The notes beneath the pieces are model-generated. The model had not been told where the DNA came from, searched no databases, and saw nothing but the letters and a program-made list of their open reading frames with translations. From positions 1-7,616 of the forward strand of contig JAUIEM010000440.1 in assembly GCA_030428695.1 (NCBI GenBank): a stretch of 7,616 nt of DNA. The letters are read 5' to 3'. Each line of letters starts with the position of its first letter. The first letter of the stretch is position 1. Origin of the DNA: a bacterium (GTDB lineage Bacteria > Planctomycetota > J058 > JAJDCP01). Below, in pieces: positions 1 to 6,545 of this stretch. Position numbers and translations under genes: made by a program.

Positions 1-540
1 GAAGCGCCGCAGCGGCGAGTTGCTGGCGGTCGTGCGGTCGACCCGCAGCTCGAAGCCGAACTCGAAGCCGCTCGTGTGGCGGATCTCGACGATGCGCGCC
101 TCGATGAACACCTGCGGCGGCACCGAGTCGAGGATGTCGATCACGTCGTTCAGATGGTCCATCACCTCGGGCTCGGCGGTGATGATCAGCATGTTGAGCT
201 GGGGATAGTTGATGATCCGGCCGTCTTCGATCCACTGCTTGAGCGCCGCCTCGAGCACGTTCCCCTCGATGTGCTTCAGGCGGTAGAACTGCGTGACCTT
301 GCCCGCGTACTTCCCGACCGTCTCGACCACCACCTGGTCCTGGGCGGTGTTGCGCAGGGCCTGCCCCAGAGAGTCGGTGCGGACGTGGATCAGGCTCGGG
401 TTCTGGCGGAAGGGGTCCCAGGCGTCGAGGCTCGAGTCGTCGGTCAGGCTGCAACCGGTGATGCAACACATCAAGAGCAATACGCCGAGCGCCCAGCGCA
501 GCGGGGTGGGGAGACGCGCGGTGTGTCGGTCATACGTCAT
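1..540 (-). CDS. Secretin-like outer-membrane lipoprotein (type II secretion/type IV pilus family), N-terminal part
   Basis: The reading frame is open from the ATG at 540 to the window edge, giving 180 residues of a longer protein. It begins with a lipoprotein signal: a basic n-region, a hydrophobic stretch at residues 17-28 and a lipobox ITGC with the acylated Cys at 30. The following Ser fits outer-membrane sorting. Residues about 85-140 resemble a secretin N-domain (FYRLKHIEG, then NMLIITAEPEVMDHLNDVIDIL). They are followed by PPQVFIEARIVEI at 141-153, the hallmark entry to the secretin core. Secretins form multimeric outer-membrane channels for type II/III secretion or pilus extrusion; the pore-forming domain lies outside the window. 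An in-frame ATG at 558 would add six residues; neither start has a clear Shine-Dalgarno. It follows the small exported-protein gene by about 82 bp in the same direction. GspD-, PilQ- and MshL-type assignment cannot be separated from this fragment. Confidence 0.8.
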   Translation of the reverse strand, partial: MTYDRHTARLPTPLRWALGVLLLMCCITGCSLTDDSSLDAWDPFRQNPSLIHVRTDSLGQALRNTAQDQVVVETVGKYAGKVTQFYRLKHIEGNVLEAALKQWIEDGRIINYPQLNMLIITAEPEVMDHLNDVIDILDSVPPQVFIEARIVEIRHTSGFEFGFELRVDRTTASNSPLRRF

Positions 541-563
541 ACGGACCCGATCATACATACAGA

Positions 564-597
564 CGGGTCAGGCGAACCGTCGGTCCGACCTGACCCG
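564..597 (-). promoter_or_regulatory. Hairpin just upstream of the secretin-like gene
   Basis: A perfect 9-bp stem (cgggtcagg pairing with cctgacccg) encloses a 16-base loop that can itself form a small ACC/GGT stem. It lies in the gap after the 623-1018 gene, 23 bases before the ATG at 540 and 5 bases before the alternative ATG at 558. No T-run follows on the minus strand, so a rho-independent terminator is unlikely. A processing site or translation-control structure is more plausible. Confidence 0.45.
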
Positions 598-622
598 GTG
601 CTGGGGGGAACGGCCGCGACAG

Positions 623-1018
623 TCAGTCGAGGTCTTCTTTGACGGTCTCTGTGATCTCCGGCACGGTCCGCCCGTCATCGTACTCGATCGCACCACAGAT
701 CAAGTCGTAGCCCTGCTCGCTCGCGACGACCTCGAGCCGGGCCTGGAACTTGGCGTTGGCCTTGTCGAGCAGCTGCCAGTATTCGGCGTCCTGCGGCCCG
801 AGCCCCTCGTCAAGAATCTGACGGTATTCCTTGATCTCCATGAACACGGCTTCGACGTCGATGATCGCCGGCTTCGAGAAGTCGAGGGGGTCGCCGTAGT
901 AGACCAGCGACTCGTCGAGCGTGACGCCTGCCTCCTGCGCGGGCGCGGCAGCTCCCAGGATCCCGAAGATCAGCATGCAACACAGAGTTGCCGAACGCGC
1001 TGCGATGAGAGCAGACAA
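623..1018 (-). CDS. Small exported protein, weakly OmpH/Skp-like
   Basis: 131 residues starting at TTG (1018). This is the only usable start, because an in-frame stop lies just upstream and the next ATG (976) would cut off the signal peptide's basic region. A GGGGGAAAGAG stretch precedes it as a weak ribosome binding site. Residues 1-27 form a Sec signal peptide with a likely cleavage at APA|Q (27/28). The mature part is acidic. It contains IIDVEAVFMEIKEYR (52-66), a helical KANAKFQARLEVVASEQGYDLI segment (86-107) and an ending VPEITETVKEDL. The order of beta strand, helix, then EQGYDLI and PEIT resembles the body of OmpH/Skp periplasmic chaperones. Those are usually about 160-180 residues with a long coiled-coil tentacle that would be mostly missing here. 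Function is therefore unproven. It lies between pnp and the secretin-like gene, all on the minus strand, so an envelope role is reasonable. Confidence 0.75.
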   Translation of the reverse strand: MSALIAARSATLCCMLIFGILGAAAPAQEAGVTLDESLVYYGDPLDFSKPAIIDVEAVFMEIKEYRQILDEGLGPQDAEYWQLLDKANAKFQARLEVVASEQGYDLICGAIEYDDGRTVPEITETVKEDLD

Positions 1019-1295
1019 GGTTCTCTTTCCCCCGGTGGCTCAATCAGGCTTTTCTGAACGCCGGGAACCACTGCAAACCGCGCGCCAAAACGCCGCATCT
1101 GCGAGCAGATCTCGAAGCTTCCGTCGGGACACCTGTGGCACCCCGGACAACTGACCTGATGGGACTTCCACCAGTCTGCACGCATCGTGCGGTTGTGACA
1201 AGGAGACCGCCGGAACGGCACGACACGCGCGACATCGCGTCGCATCTGTCGGATCGACCGGCGGCAGAGTGGTCCAAGACAGGACCCGGCGGAGA
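1019..1295. other. Gap between pnp and the small exported-protein gene
   Basis: 277 bases with no convincing gene. Just after the pnp stop is a small minus-strand hairpin (ggtcc/ggacc, 1271-1286), and another at 1229-1243 (gcgac/gtcgc). Neither has a T-run, so intrinsic termination is doubtful. A weak sigma70-like promoter can be proposed on the minus strand: TTGTCA (1196-1201), 17 bases, CAGACT (1173-1178), with a GCACG-CAT-CGTGC palindrome (1178-1190) that fills most of its spacer. A 14-bp palindrome ATCTGC-GA-GCAGAT sits at 1097-1110, between this promoter and the 1018 start. These fit a separately regulated transcript for the exported protein and secretin, but the -10 matches only 3 of 6 positions. 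Confidence 0.3.
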
Positions 1296-3398
<2,103 letters not shown>

Positions 3399-3402
3399 TG
3401 GT

Positions 3403-3410
3403 ATCTCCTT
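3403..3410 (-). promoter_or_regulatory. Strong ribosome binding site of pnp
   Basis: AAGGAGAT on the minus strand lies 4 bases before the TTG codon at 3398. It decides the start codon of pnp and implies efficient initiation despite the rare TTG. Confidence 0.85.
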
Positions 3411-3421
3411 GCTGATGGAAC

Positions 3422-3447
3422 AAGAGCCGACCTTGCAGTCGGCTCTT
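3422..3447 (-). terminator. rpsO-pnp intergenic hairpin (attenuator or RNase III-type processing site)
   Basis: A perfect 10-bp stem, aagagccgac pairing with gtcggctctt, with a 6-base loop lies between the rpsO stop (3468) and the pnp ribosome binding site (3403-3410). On the minus strand it ends in CTCTTGTT, a poor T-run, so termination would be partial. In Escherichia coli the same interval carries the rpsO terminator and an RNase III-processed stem through which PNPase represses itself. A similar role is inferred here from position only. Confidence 0.6.
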
Positions 3448-3467
3448 CAGTCTTCGGGGCACGTCGC

Positions 3468-3734
3468 CTACTTGCGCAGCTTCAATCTCTTGACAATCGT
3501 CAGGTAGCGCTGGGGCTCGTTGCGCTTGAGGTAGCGCAGCAGTGTCGAACGGCGGTTGACGAGCATCAGCAGCCCGCGGCGGCTGGTGTGGTCTTTCTTG
3601 TGCTTCTTCAGATGCTCGGTGATGTTCGCGATACGCTCCGTGAGCAGTGCGACCTGCACCTCACAGGAGCCCGTGTCGCCTTCGTGGGTCTTGTACTCTT
3701 CGATCAGCTCTGTCTTGCGTTCCGCCGTGATCAT
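3468..3734 (-). CDS. rpsO: 30S ribosomal protein S15 (uS15)
   Basis: A primary 16S rRNA-binding protein of the small-subunit platform that binds the central-domain helices 20-22 and bridges to the 50S subunit. The 88 residues match the usual 88-89. Conserved features are HEGDTGS (17-23) with [11 protein letters not shown] after it, the rRNA-contacting DHTSRRGL (48-55), and the C-terminal helix with [11 protein letters not shown] (61-71). The ATG start at 3734 is preceded by GAGGGAGAG (3739-3747), a good Shine-Dalgarno. It is the first gene of the rpsO-pnp operon, with its own sigma70-type promoter about 80 bases upstream and a structured leader that may mediate S15 autoregulation. Stop is TAG. 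Confidence 0.98.
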   Translation of the reverse strand: MITAERKTELIEEYKTHEGDTGSCEVQVALLTERIANITEHLKKHKKDHTSRRGLLMLVNRRSTLLRYLKRNEPQRYLTIVKRLKLRK

Positions 3735-3767
3735 CGCGCTCTCCCTCGGGGCTTGAGTGCAGGCCGG

Positions 3768-3787
3768 CGCAACCCCCGGGTGTTGCG
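3768..3787 (-). promoter_or_regulatory. Palindrome in the rpsO leader, candidate S15 autoregulatory element
   Basis: A 20-base imperfect palindrome (cgcaac...gttgcg outer arms, one mismatch, C/G-rich centre) lies in the predicted 5' leader of rpsO, between the promoter and the Shine-Dalgarno. The central run of Gs could alternatively pair with the GCCCC just upstream of the ribosome binding site, giving two exclusive folds. S15 represses its own translation by binding leader RNA in several phyla, with unrelated structures. Assignment here is inference. Confidence 0.4.
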
Positions 3788-3811
3788 ATCCGACGCTTTG
3801 TTGAGCGGCCG

Positions 3812-3839
3812 ATTATAGCGAGCGCCGGTGCGCTGACAA
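3812..3839 (-). promoter_or_regulatory. sigma70-type promoter of rpsO-pnp
   Basis: On the minus strand TTGTCA (3834-3839, five of six consensus bases) is followed after 16 bases by a perfect TATAAT (3812-3817). Transcription would start near 3805, giving a leader of about 70 nt before rpsO. It is the best promoter in the window, fitting a ribosomal protein operon. Confidence 0.85.
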
Positions 3840-3910
3840 GTTTCATGATCCCGAGGAATTCTGCAGGGAATCTGTAAGACATCGACCGTTGGTGGACAGA
3901 CAGGATGCGA

Positions 3911-3947
3911 CGGGTGCACGGAGCACCCGGGCAACACCCCGGAGCCC
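3911..3947 (+). promoter_or_regulatory. Structured leader of the 35-codon gene
   Basis: CGGGTGC (3911-3917) and GCACCCG (3923-3929) form a perfect 7-bp stem with a 5-base loop. A competing stem, CCGGG (3927-3931) with CCCGG (3938-3942), overlaps its right arm, so the two are mutually exclusive. Both end just before the ribosome binding site (3948-3952). This could be a simple switch or just GC-rich coincidence. No convincing plus-strand promoter was found in 3840-3910. Confidence 0.35.
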
Positions 3948-3959
3948 AGGAGCAGCACG

Positions 3960-4067
3960 ATGAAGATCAGAACCCATATGAAGGCCGGCAGCGGCGACGA
4001 CGAAGCGGAAGACTCGATCGTGGTCGACTACGGCGCGGTCAAGATCCAGTACCTCCGCCGCGGGTAG
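3960..4067 (+). CDS. 35-residue peptide, unrecognised; possible modified-peptide precursor
   Basis: ATG at 3960 follows a good Shine-Dalgarno, AGGAG (3948-3952), with 7-base spacing; stop TAG at 4065. By hand count 31 of 35 codons end in G or C, like the other genes here, which supports real coding. The peptide starts MKIRTHMKAG, has an acidic middle (DDEAED, 13-18) and ends with a beta-like IVVDYGAVKIQYL segment and RRG. There is no signal peptide or membrane segment and no cysteine. From memory, short bacterial peptides opening with a basic M-K-[IV]-[KR]-T-x-x-K-A-G motif recur near the ends of operons or alone, but I cannot verify a family. It is divergent from rpsO, convergent with the TPR gene, and no obvious modification enzyme is next to it. 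Precursor status is speculation; that it is a translated gene is the stronger claim. Confidence 0.6.
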   Translation: MKIRTHMKAGSGDDEAEDSIVVDYGAVKIQYLRRG

Positions 4068-4084
4068 AAGCCCCGCGCCGGCTC

Positions 4085-4106
4085 AGCCCGGTGCCTCGAT
4101 CGGGCT
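4085..4106. terminator. Weak hairpin between convergent genes
   Basis: AGCCCG (4085-4090) and CGGGCT (4101-4106) form a 6-bp stem with a 10-base loop between the stop codons of the 35-codon gene and the TPR gene, overlapping the latter's stop. No T-run follows on either strand. It is the only terminator candidate for these convergent transcripts. Confidence 0.3.
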
Positions 4107-5671
4107 CAGTCCTCGATCTCCTCGACCAGGTTGGTCGCCGCCTCGGCGAGGCGCTTGTGCACCCACTGCAGGGGGATGCGCACGCGCTTTTCCTCATCGA
4201 CCCGCAGGTAGGCCCGGCGCGCCTCGTAGTACGCGTCGAGCGCCTCGTTCCAGCGCGCGAACTCCCGGTAGCAGCCGGCGATCTGGGAGATGGTGTTGCC
4301 GAAGTTGAGCCAGTCCCGCTCCTCTTCGGGCACCTGCGAGCGCAGGTCGCGCGCTTCCTTGTACGACAGCAGCGCGTTGTCGCGGTCGCCGACGTTCTGG
4401 TAGGCCCAGCCGATCTGGTGCACGGTCAGGCCGAGGGAGACGACCTTCTGCGGGTTGTCCTCCCCCTTCTCCTTCGCCGTGCGGGCCTCGAGGTAGGACT
4501 CGAGGGCATCATCCCAGTTCCCGAGCTTCTGATGCACGTCGCCGATGTCGTGCAGGGTCGCCCCGTACGAGGTCCAGTCGCGGTCCTCGCTCGCGCTGCG
4601 GGCCTTTGCGTCACGGGCCTTCTCGTAGGCCTCGAGCGCCTGGTTCCAGTTGTGCATGTGCTTGTGGGTCATGCCGAGCTGGTGCAGGGTCGCCCCGTAG
4701 GCCGGCCAGTCGCGGTCGGCATCCGCCACCTTCTCCTTCGCCTCCCGGGCCTTCTGGTAGGCGGCGGCGGCGATGTCGTGGTAGCCGAGCGTCTGCTGGG
4801 CGTAGCCGACCTTGTGGTAGGTCTGGCCCAGGGAGTCCCAGTCCTGGTGCTCTTCGGGGATCTTCAGCTTGGCGTCGCGCGCCTGCTCGAAGAACTTCAG
4901 CGCGCGCTGCCACTTGCGCATCTGCTGGTAGTCGTGGCCGAGGCAGAACAGCGTCGCTCCGAGCTCGCTGTAGTCGCGGACGTCGTCGGGGACCCGCTTG
5001 AGGGCGTCCAGCGAGCGCTTGAAGTAGCGATGGGCCGCCTCGGGGTTCTCGAGCTCGAAGTTCGCCTCGCCGAGGTGGCGCTCGACGCTGCCGACGTGGT
5101 TGAAGTCGAGGTTGTCCGGCACGACCCGGGTCAGGGCGCGCTGCGCCTCGAGGTAGCAGGCGAGCGCCTTGTCGTGCTCGCCGGCCTCGGAGTGGACCTG
5201 GCCGTAGCGCAGCTGGATGCGGCTGTAGCGATCCCAGTTGCGGCGCTCCTGTGGAATCCGGGCTTCGGCAGCGAGCGCCTCGTCGAGCCATTGCGTCGCG
5301 GACACCGAGATGCCGAGGGCGTCGTAGGCCTCGCCGATGCGCAGGAGCGTGCGGCTGAGGAGCTCGTCGTGCTCGGTCGAGCTGAGCATCATCGCCCCGT
5401 CGCGGGCGAGCTCGTAGGCGTCGAGCGCTTCCTGCCACTCTTCGAGCTCCTGGTGGGCCTTGCCCTTGGCGAAGTCGACCTCGGCCTTGAGCGCCGTGAC
5501 CACCTGGCTGGCCGGCAGGGCCGCGAGCAGGCCGCGGGCGTCGTTGCAACACTGGACGCATTGCCGCCAGTCGCCGAGCTCTCCCTGCTTCTTCGCGAGC
5601 TTGAGATATTCCGCCGCGACCCGCTCCATGCCGGGCATCGCGGGAACCTGTTGGGCGGTGGGCTCGGCCAC
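4106..5671 (-). CDS. TPR-array protein of about 44-residue units
   Basis: 521 residues from GTG (5671), chosen because AAAGGAGG (5678-5685) lies 6 bases upstream; a longer 585-residue reading from 5863 would start in the opposite-strand kinase's region and adds Arg/Pro-rich sequence of no coding character. No signal peptide or membrane helix, so it is cytoplasmic. After a short leader the protein is a continuous run of about ten helical-repeat units, four in a row exactly 44 residues long, starting near 57, 101, 143, 187, 231, 275, 319, 363, 406 and 451. The recurring pattern is DRDW..YGATLHQLG....LGNW.ALE.YE.ARDAK: a TPR motif with a longer inter-helix loop, like the 42-residue kinesin light chain type. 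A short capping helix ends it (494-521). Such arrays are scaffolds for protein binding; no enzymatic domain is visible. Its partner is unknown. It is divergent from the kinase remnant. Confidence 0.9.
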   Translation of the reverse strand: MAEPTAQQVPAMPGMERVAAEYLKLAKKQGELGDWRQCVQCCNDARGLLAALPASQVVTALKAEVDFAKGKAHQELEEWQEALDAYELARDGAMMLSSTEHDELLSRTLLRIGEAYDALGISVSATQWLDEALAAEARIPQERRNWDRYSRIQLRYGQVHSEAGEHDKALACYLEAQRALTRVVPDNLDFNHVGSVERHLGEANFELENPEAAHRYFKRSLDALKRVPDDVRDYSELGATLFCLGHDYQQMRKWQRALKFFEQARDAKLKIPEEHQDWDSLGQTYHKVGYAQQTLGYHDIAAAAYQKAREAKEKVADADRDWPAYGATLHQLGMTHKHMHNWNQALEAYEKARDAKARSASEDRDWTSYGATLHDIGDVHQKLGNWDDALESYLEARTAKEKGEDNPQKVVSLGLTVHQIGWAYQNVGDRDNALLSYKEARDLRSQVPEEERDWLNFGNTISQIAGCYREFARWNEALDAYYEARRAYLRVDEEKRVRIPLQWVHKRLAEAATNLVEEIED

Positions 5672-5834
5672 GATAGGCCTCCTTTCCTGCGCTGGGCTGT
5701 GGACCGGTTGGAGTATACCGCGCACGCGCCCTGCCCGCATCGCTGCCTTGGTGGGAGGACGGCGAGGCGCGCTTGCAGTTCCGCTCCGCGCCCCGTACAT
5801 CGGGAGGACCGGGGAACAGCGAGCGGAGGCCTTC
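5672..5834. promoter_or_regulatory. Divergent intergenic region between TPR gene and kinase remnant
   Basis: On the minus strand TATACT (5712-5717) is a good -10 element placed 41 bases before the TPR start, giving a leader of about 33 nt. No good -35 is seen at 17 bases, so it may depend on an activator. No clear plus-strand promoter for the kinase remnant was found. Confidence 0.45.
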
Positions 5835-6269
5835 GTGTACTGCGAAGCGTGTGGCTTCGTCAATCAGATGGGGAGCGAGGTCTGCGCCTCCTGCGAGGGG
5901 GCGCTGCAGCCTGTCGCGACGCCTTCGCCAGAGGATGCCGCGCCCCCGCACGCCGAGCAGGGGACGGTCTTCGGCGACTACCGGGTCGAGCGACTGATCG
6001 GGACGGGGGCGACCGGGATCGTCTACCTCGCCACCCAGATGAGCCTCCGCCGCGATGCCGCCCTGAAGGTCTTGAACCCGCACAAGGCCAACCCCCGTAC
6101 GGTCCAGCGCTTCGAGGTCGAGGGAGGCCAGGAGCTCCGCCTCGCGCCGAAAGCGCGCCAGCGCGTCGAGGTCGTGCGCAGCAGGACCGAGGCAGGCCGC
6201 CGATCCTCGATCTCGCTCGCCCCGACGGCGATGCGCTCCACGTCGCGGGTCTCGAGGCATCGCGTGTAG
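5835..6269 (+). pseudogene. Zinc-ribbon Ser/Thr protein kinase, truncated after the N-lobe
   Basis: Starts at GTG (5835) with GGAGG (5825-5829) 5 bases upstream. Residues 3-20 are a zinc ribbon, C-x2-C (3, 6) and C-x2-C (17, 20), followed by a Pro/Ala linker. From about residue 46 comes a Hanks-type (PknB-like) kinase: GDYRVERLIGTGATGIVYLA with the Gly-rich loop (56-63), and the ATP-binding Lys 78 in AALKVL. Similarity holds through NPRTVQRFE (86-94, ending at 6116). A functional kinase should continue with an REAxLLAxLxHPNIV-like helix and then the HRD and DFG motifs. Instead the frame runs into Arg/Ser-rich sequence and stops at 6267-6269, leaving 144 residues with no catalytic loop. It cannot be an active kinase as written. 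The break coincides with a repeat junction (6104-6120), so a deletion, an inversion or an assembly join is suspected. The zinc ribbon and nucleotide loop could be expressed as a fragment. Confidence 0.75.
6104..6174 (+). repeat. 17-bp near-perfect direct repeat, 54 bp apart, at the kinase break
   Basis: The copies are ccagcgcttcgaggtcg (6104-6120) and ccagcgcgtcgaggtcg (6158-6174), identical at 16 of 17 bases. The left copy spans the exact point where kinase similarity ends on the plus strand (6116/6117). The right copy spans the start of the kinase-like motif read on the minus strand. Confidence 0.8.
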
Positions 6270-6476
6270 AGATCGTCGACGACGGGGTGACGCATGATGG
6301 CCGGCTTCCCAGAAGCGGGGACGCCGATCAAGCGTCGCCTCCGCGGCGTGGTCCATGTACGTGACCTCGAGCTCGCGGTGCCTCGGGACCGATGACGCCG
6401 ACCCGCCCCCGCCCGCGAGGCCCGACTTCACGCCGGCCAGCGGGCGTGCATCGAGCTCGTCCCGCTCGATCACCAT
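6117..6476 (-). pseudogene. Damaged minus-strand coding remnant with a kinase-like end
   Basis: By hand inspection the minus strand here has coding-type, G/C-rich third positions, but the best frame changes twice. From the ATG at 6476 (MVIERDELDARPLAGVKSGL) it holds to about 6335. A second frame (GVPASGKPAIMRHPVVDDLY, then VERIAVGASEIEDRRP) is best to about 6190. The first frame then returns for HDLDALARFRREAELLASLD, ending at 6117. That last stretch closely matches the N-lobe helix-C region of Hanks-type kinases, where RFRREAELLASLDHPN is a common sequence. I do not recognise the upstream part. No single intact protein is encoded. It meets the plus-strand kinase remnant exactly end to end. 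It may be an old gene divergent from the TetR gene that has decayed, or a chimera. Confidence 0.35.
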
Positions 6477-6509
6477 CCCCGAGGTTCCGAGCCGGGACGA
6501 CCGCCGCCC

Positions 6510-6536
6510 TAGACAACAGATTCTAGAAACTATATT
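6510..6536 (+). promoter_or_regulatory. Probable promoter of the TetR-monooxygenase operon
   Basis: TAGACA (6510-6515, one mismatch to TTGACA) and TATATT (6531-6536, one mismatch to TATAAT) are separated by 15 bases, slightly short. A start about 7 bases beyond the -10 falls at roughly 6543, only 2-3 bases before the ATG at 6546. This stretch is sharply AT-rich against its surroundings. Confidence 0.55.
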
Positions 6537-6540
6537 CTAG
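6523..6540. promoter_or_regulatory. Operator-like inverted repeat upstream of TetR
   Basis: CTAGAA-N6-TTCTAG is a perfect 6-bp inverted repeat covering the -10 element. ATTCTAG also occurs twice as a direct repeat, 14 bases apart (6520-6526 and 6534-6540), and TTCTAGAA (6521-6528) is itself palindromic. The placement is ideal for autorepression by the adjacent TetR protein. The half-sites resemble those of steroid-catabolism regulator KstR (CTAGAAC..GTTCTAG) but with a spacer two bases longer. Confidence 0.65.
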
Positions 6541-6545
6541 CACGA

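Noticed and set aside
970..1245. Minus-strand 91-codon frame with CPGCHRCPDGSFEIC, zinc-finger-like
   Set aside because: Overlaps the signal-peptide region of the 623-1018 gene in another frame, has no ribosome binding site and poor third-position G/C use. The cysteine cluster is probably chance.
4450..5000. Regular DNA repetition that could suggest a CRISPR or satellite array
   Set aside because: The roughly 132-bp period is explained by the 44-residue TPR units in coding frame; copies are diverged and no spacer structure exists.
5672..5863. 64-residue N-terminal extension of the TPR protein from an ATG at 5863
   Set aside because: Arg/Pro/Ala-rich without repeat character, overlaps the kinase start on the other strand, and the GTG at 5671 has a near-ideal Shine-Dalgarno.
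3905..6364. Plus-strand open frame of 819 codons opposite the TPR gene
   Set aside because: It is a mirror of the TPR gene in GC-rich DNA: repetitive Leu/Val/Gly/Arg composition, no ribosome binding site, and it runs across several unrelated genes. The opposite strand has clear TPR units and a strong Shine-Dalgarno.
6297..6398. Plus-strand 33-codon frame starting ATGATGGCC
   Set aside because: No ribosome binding site and lower third-position G/C than the minus strand in the same interval; likely chance.
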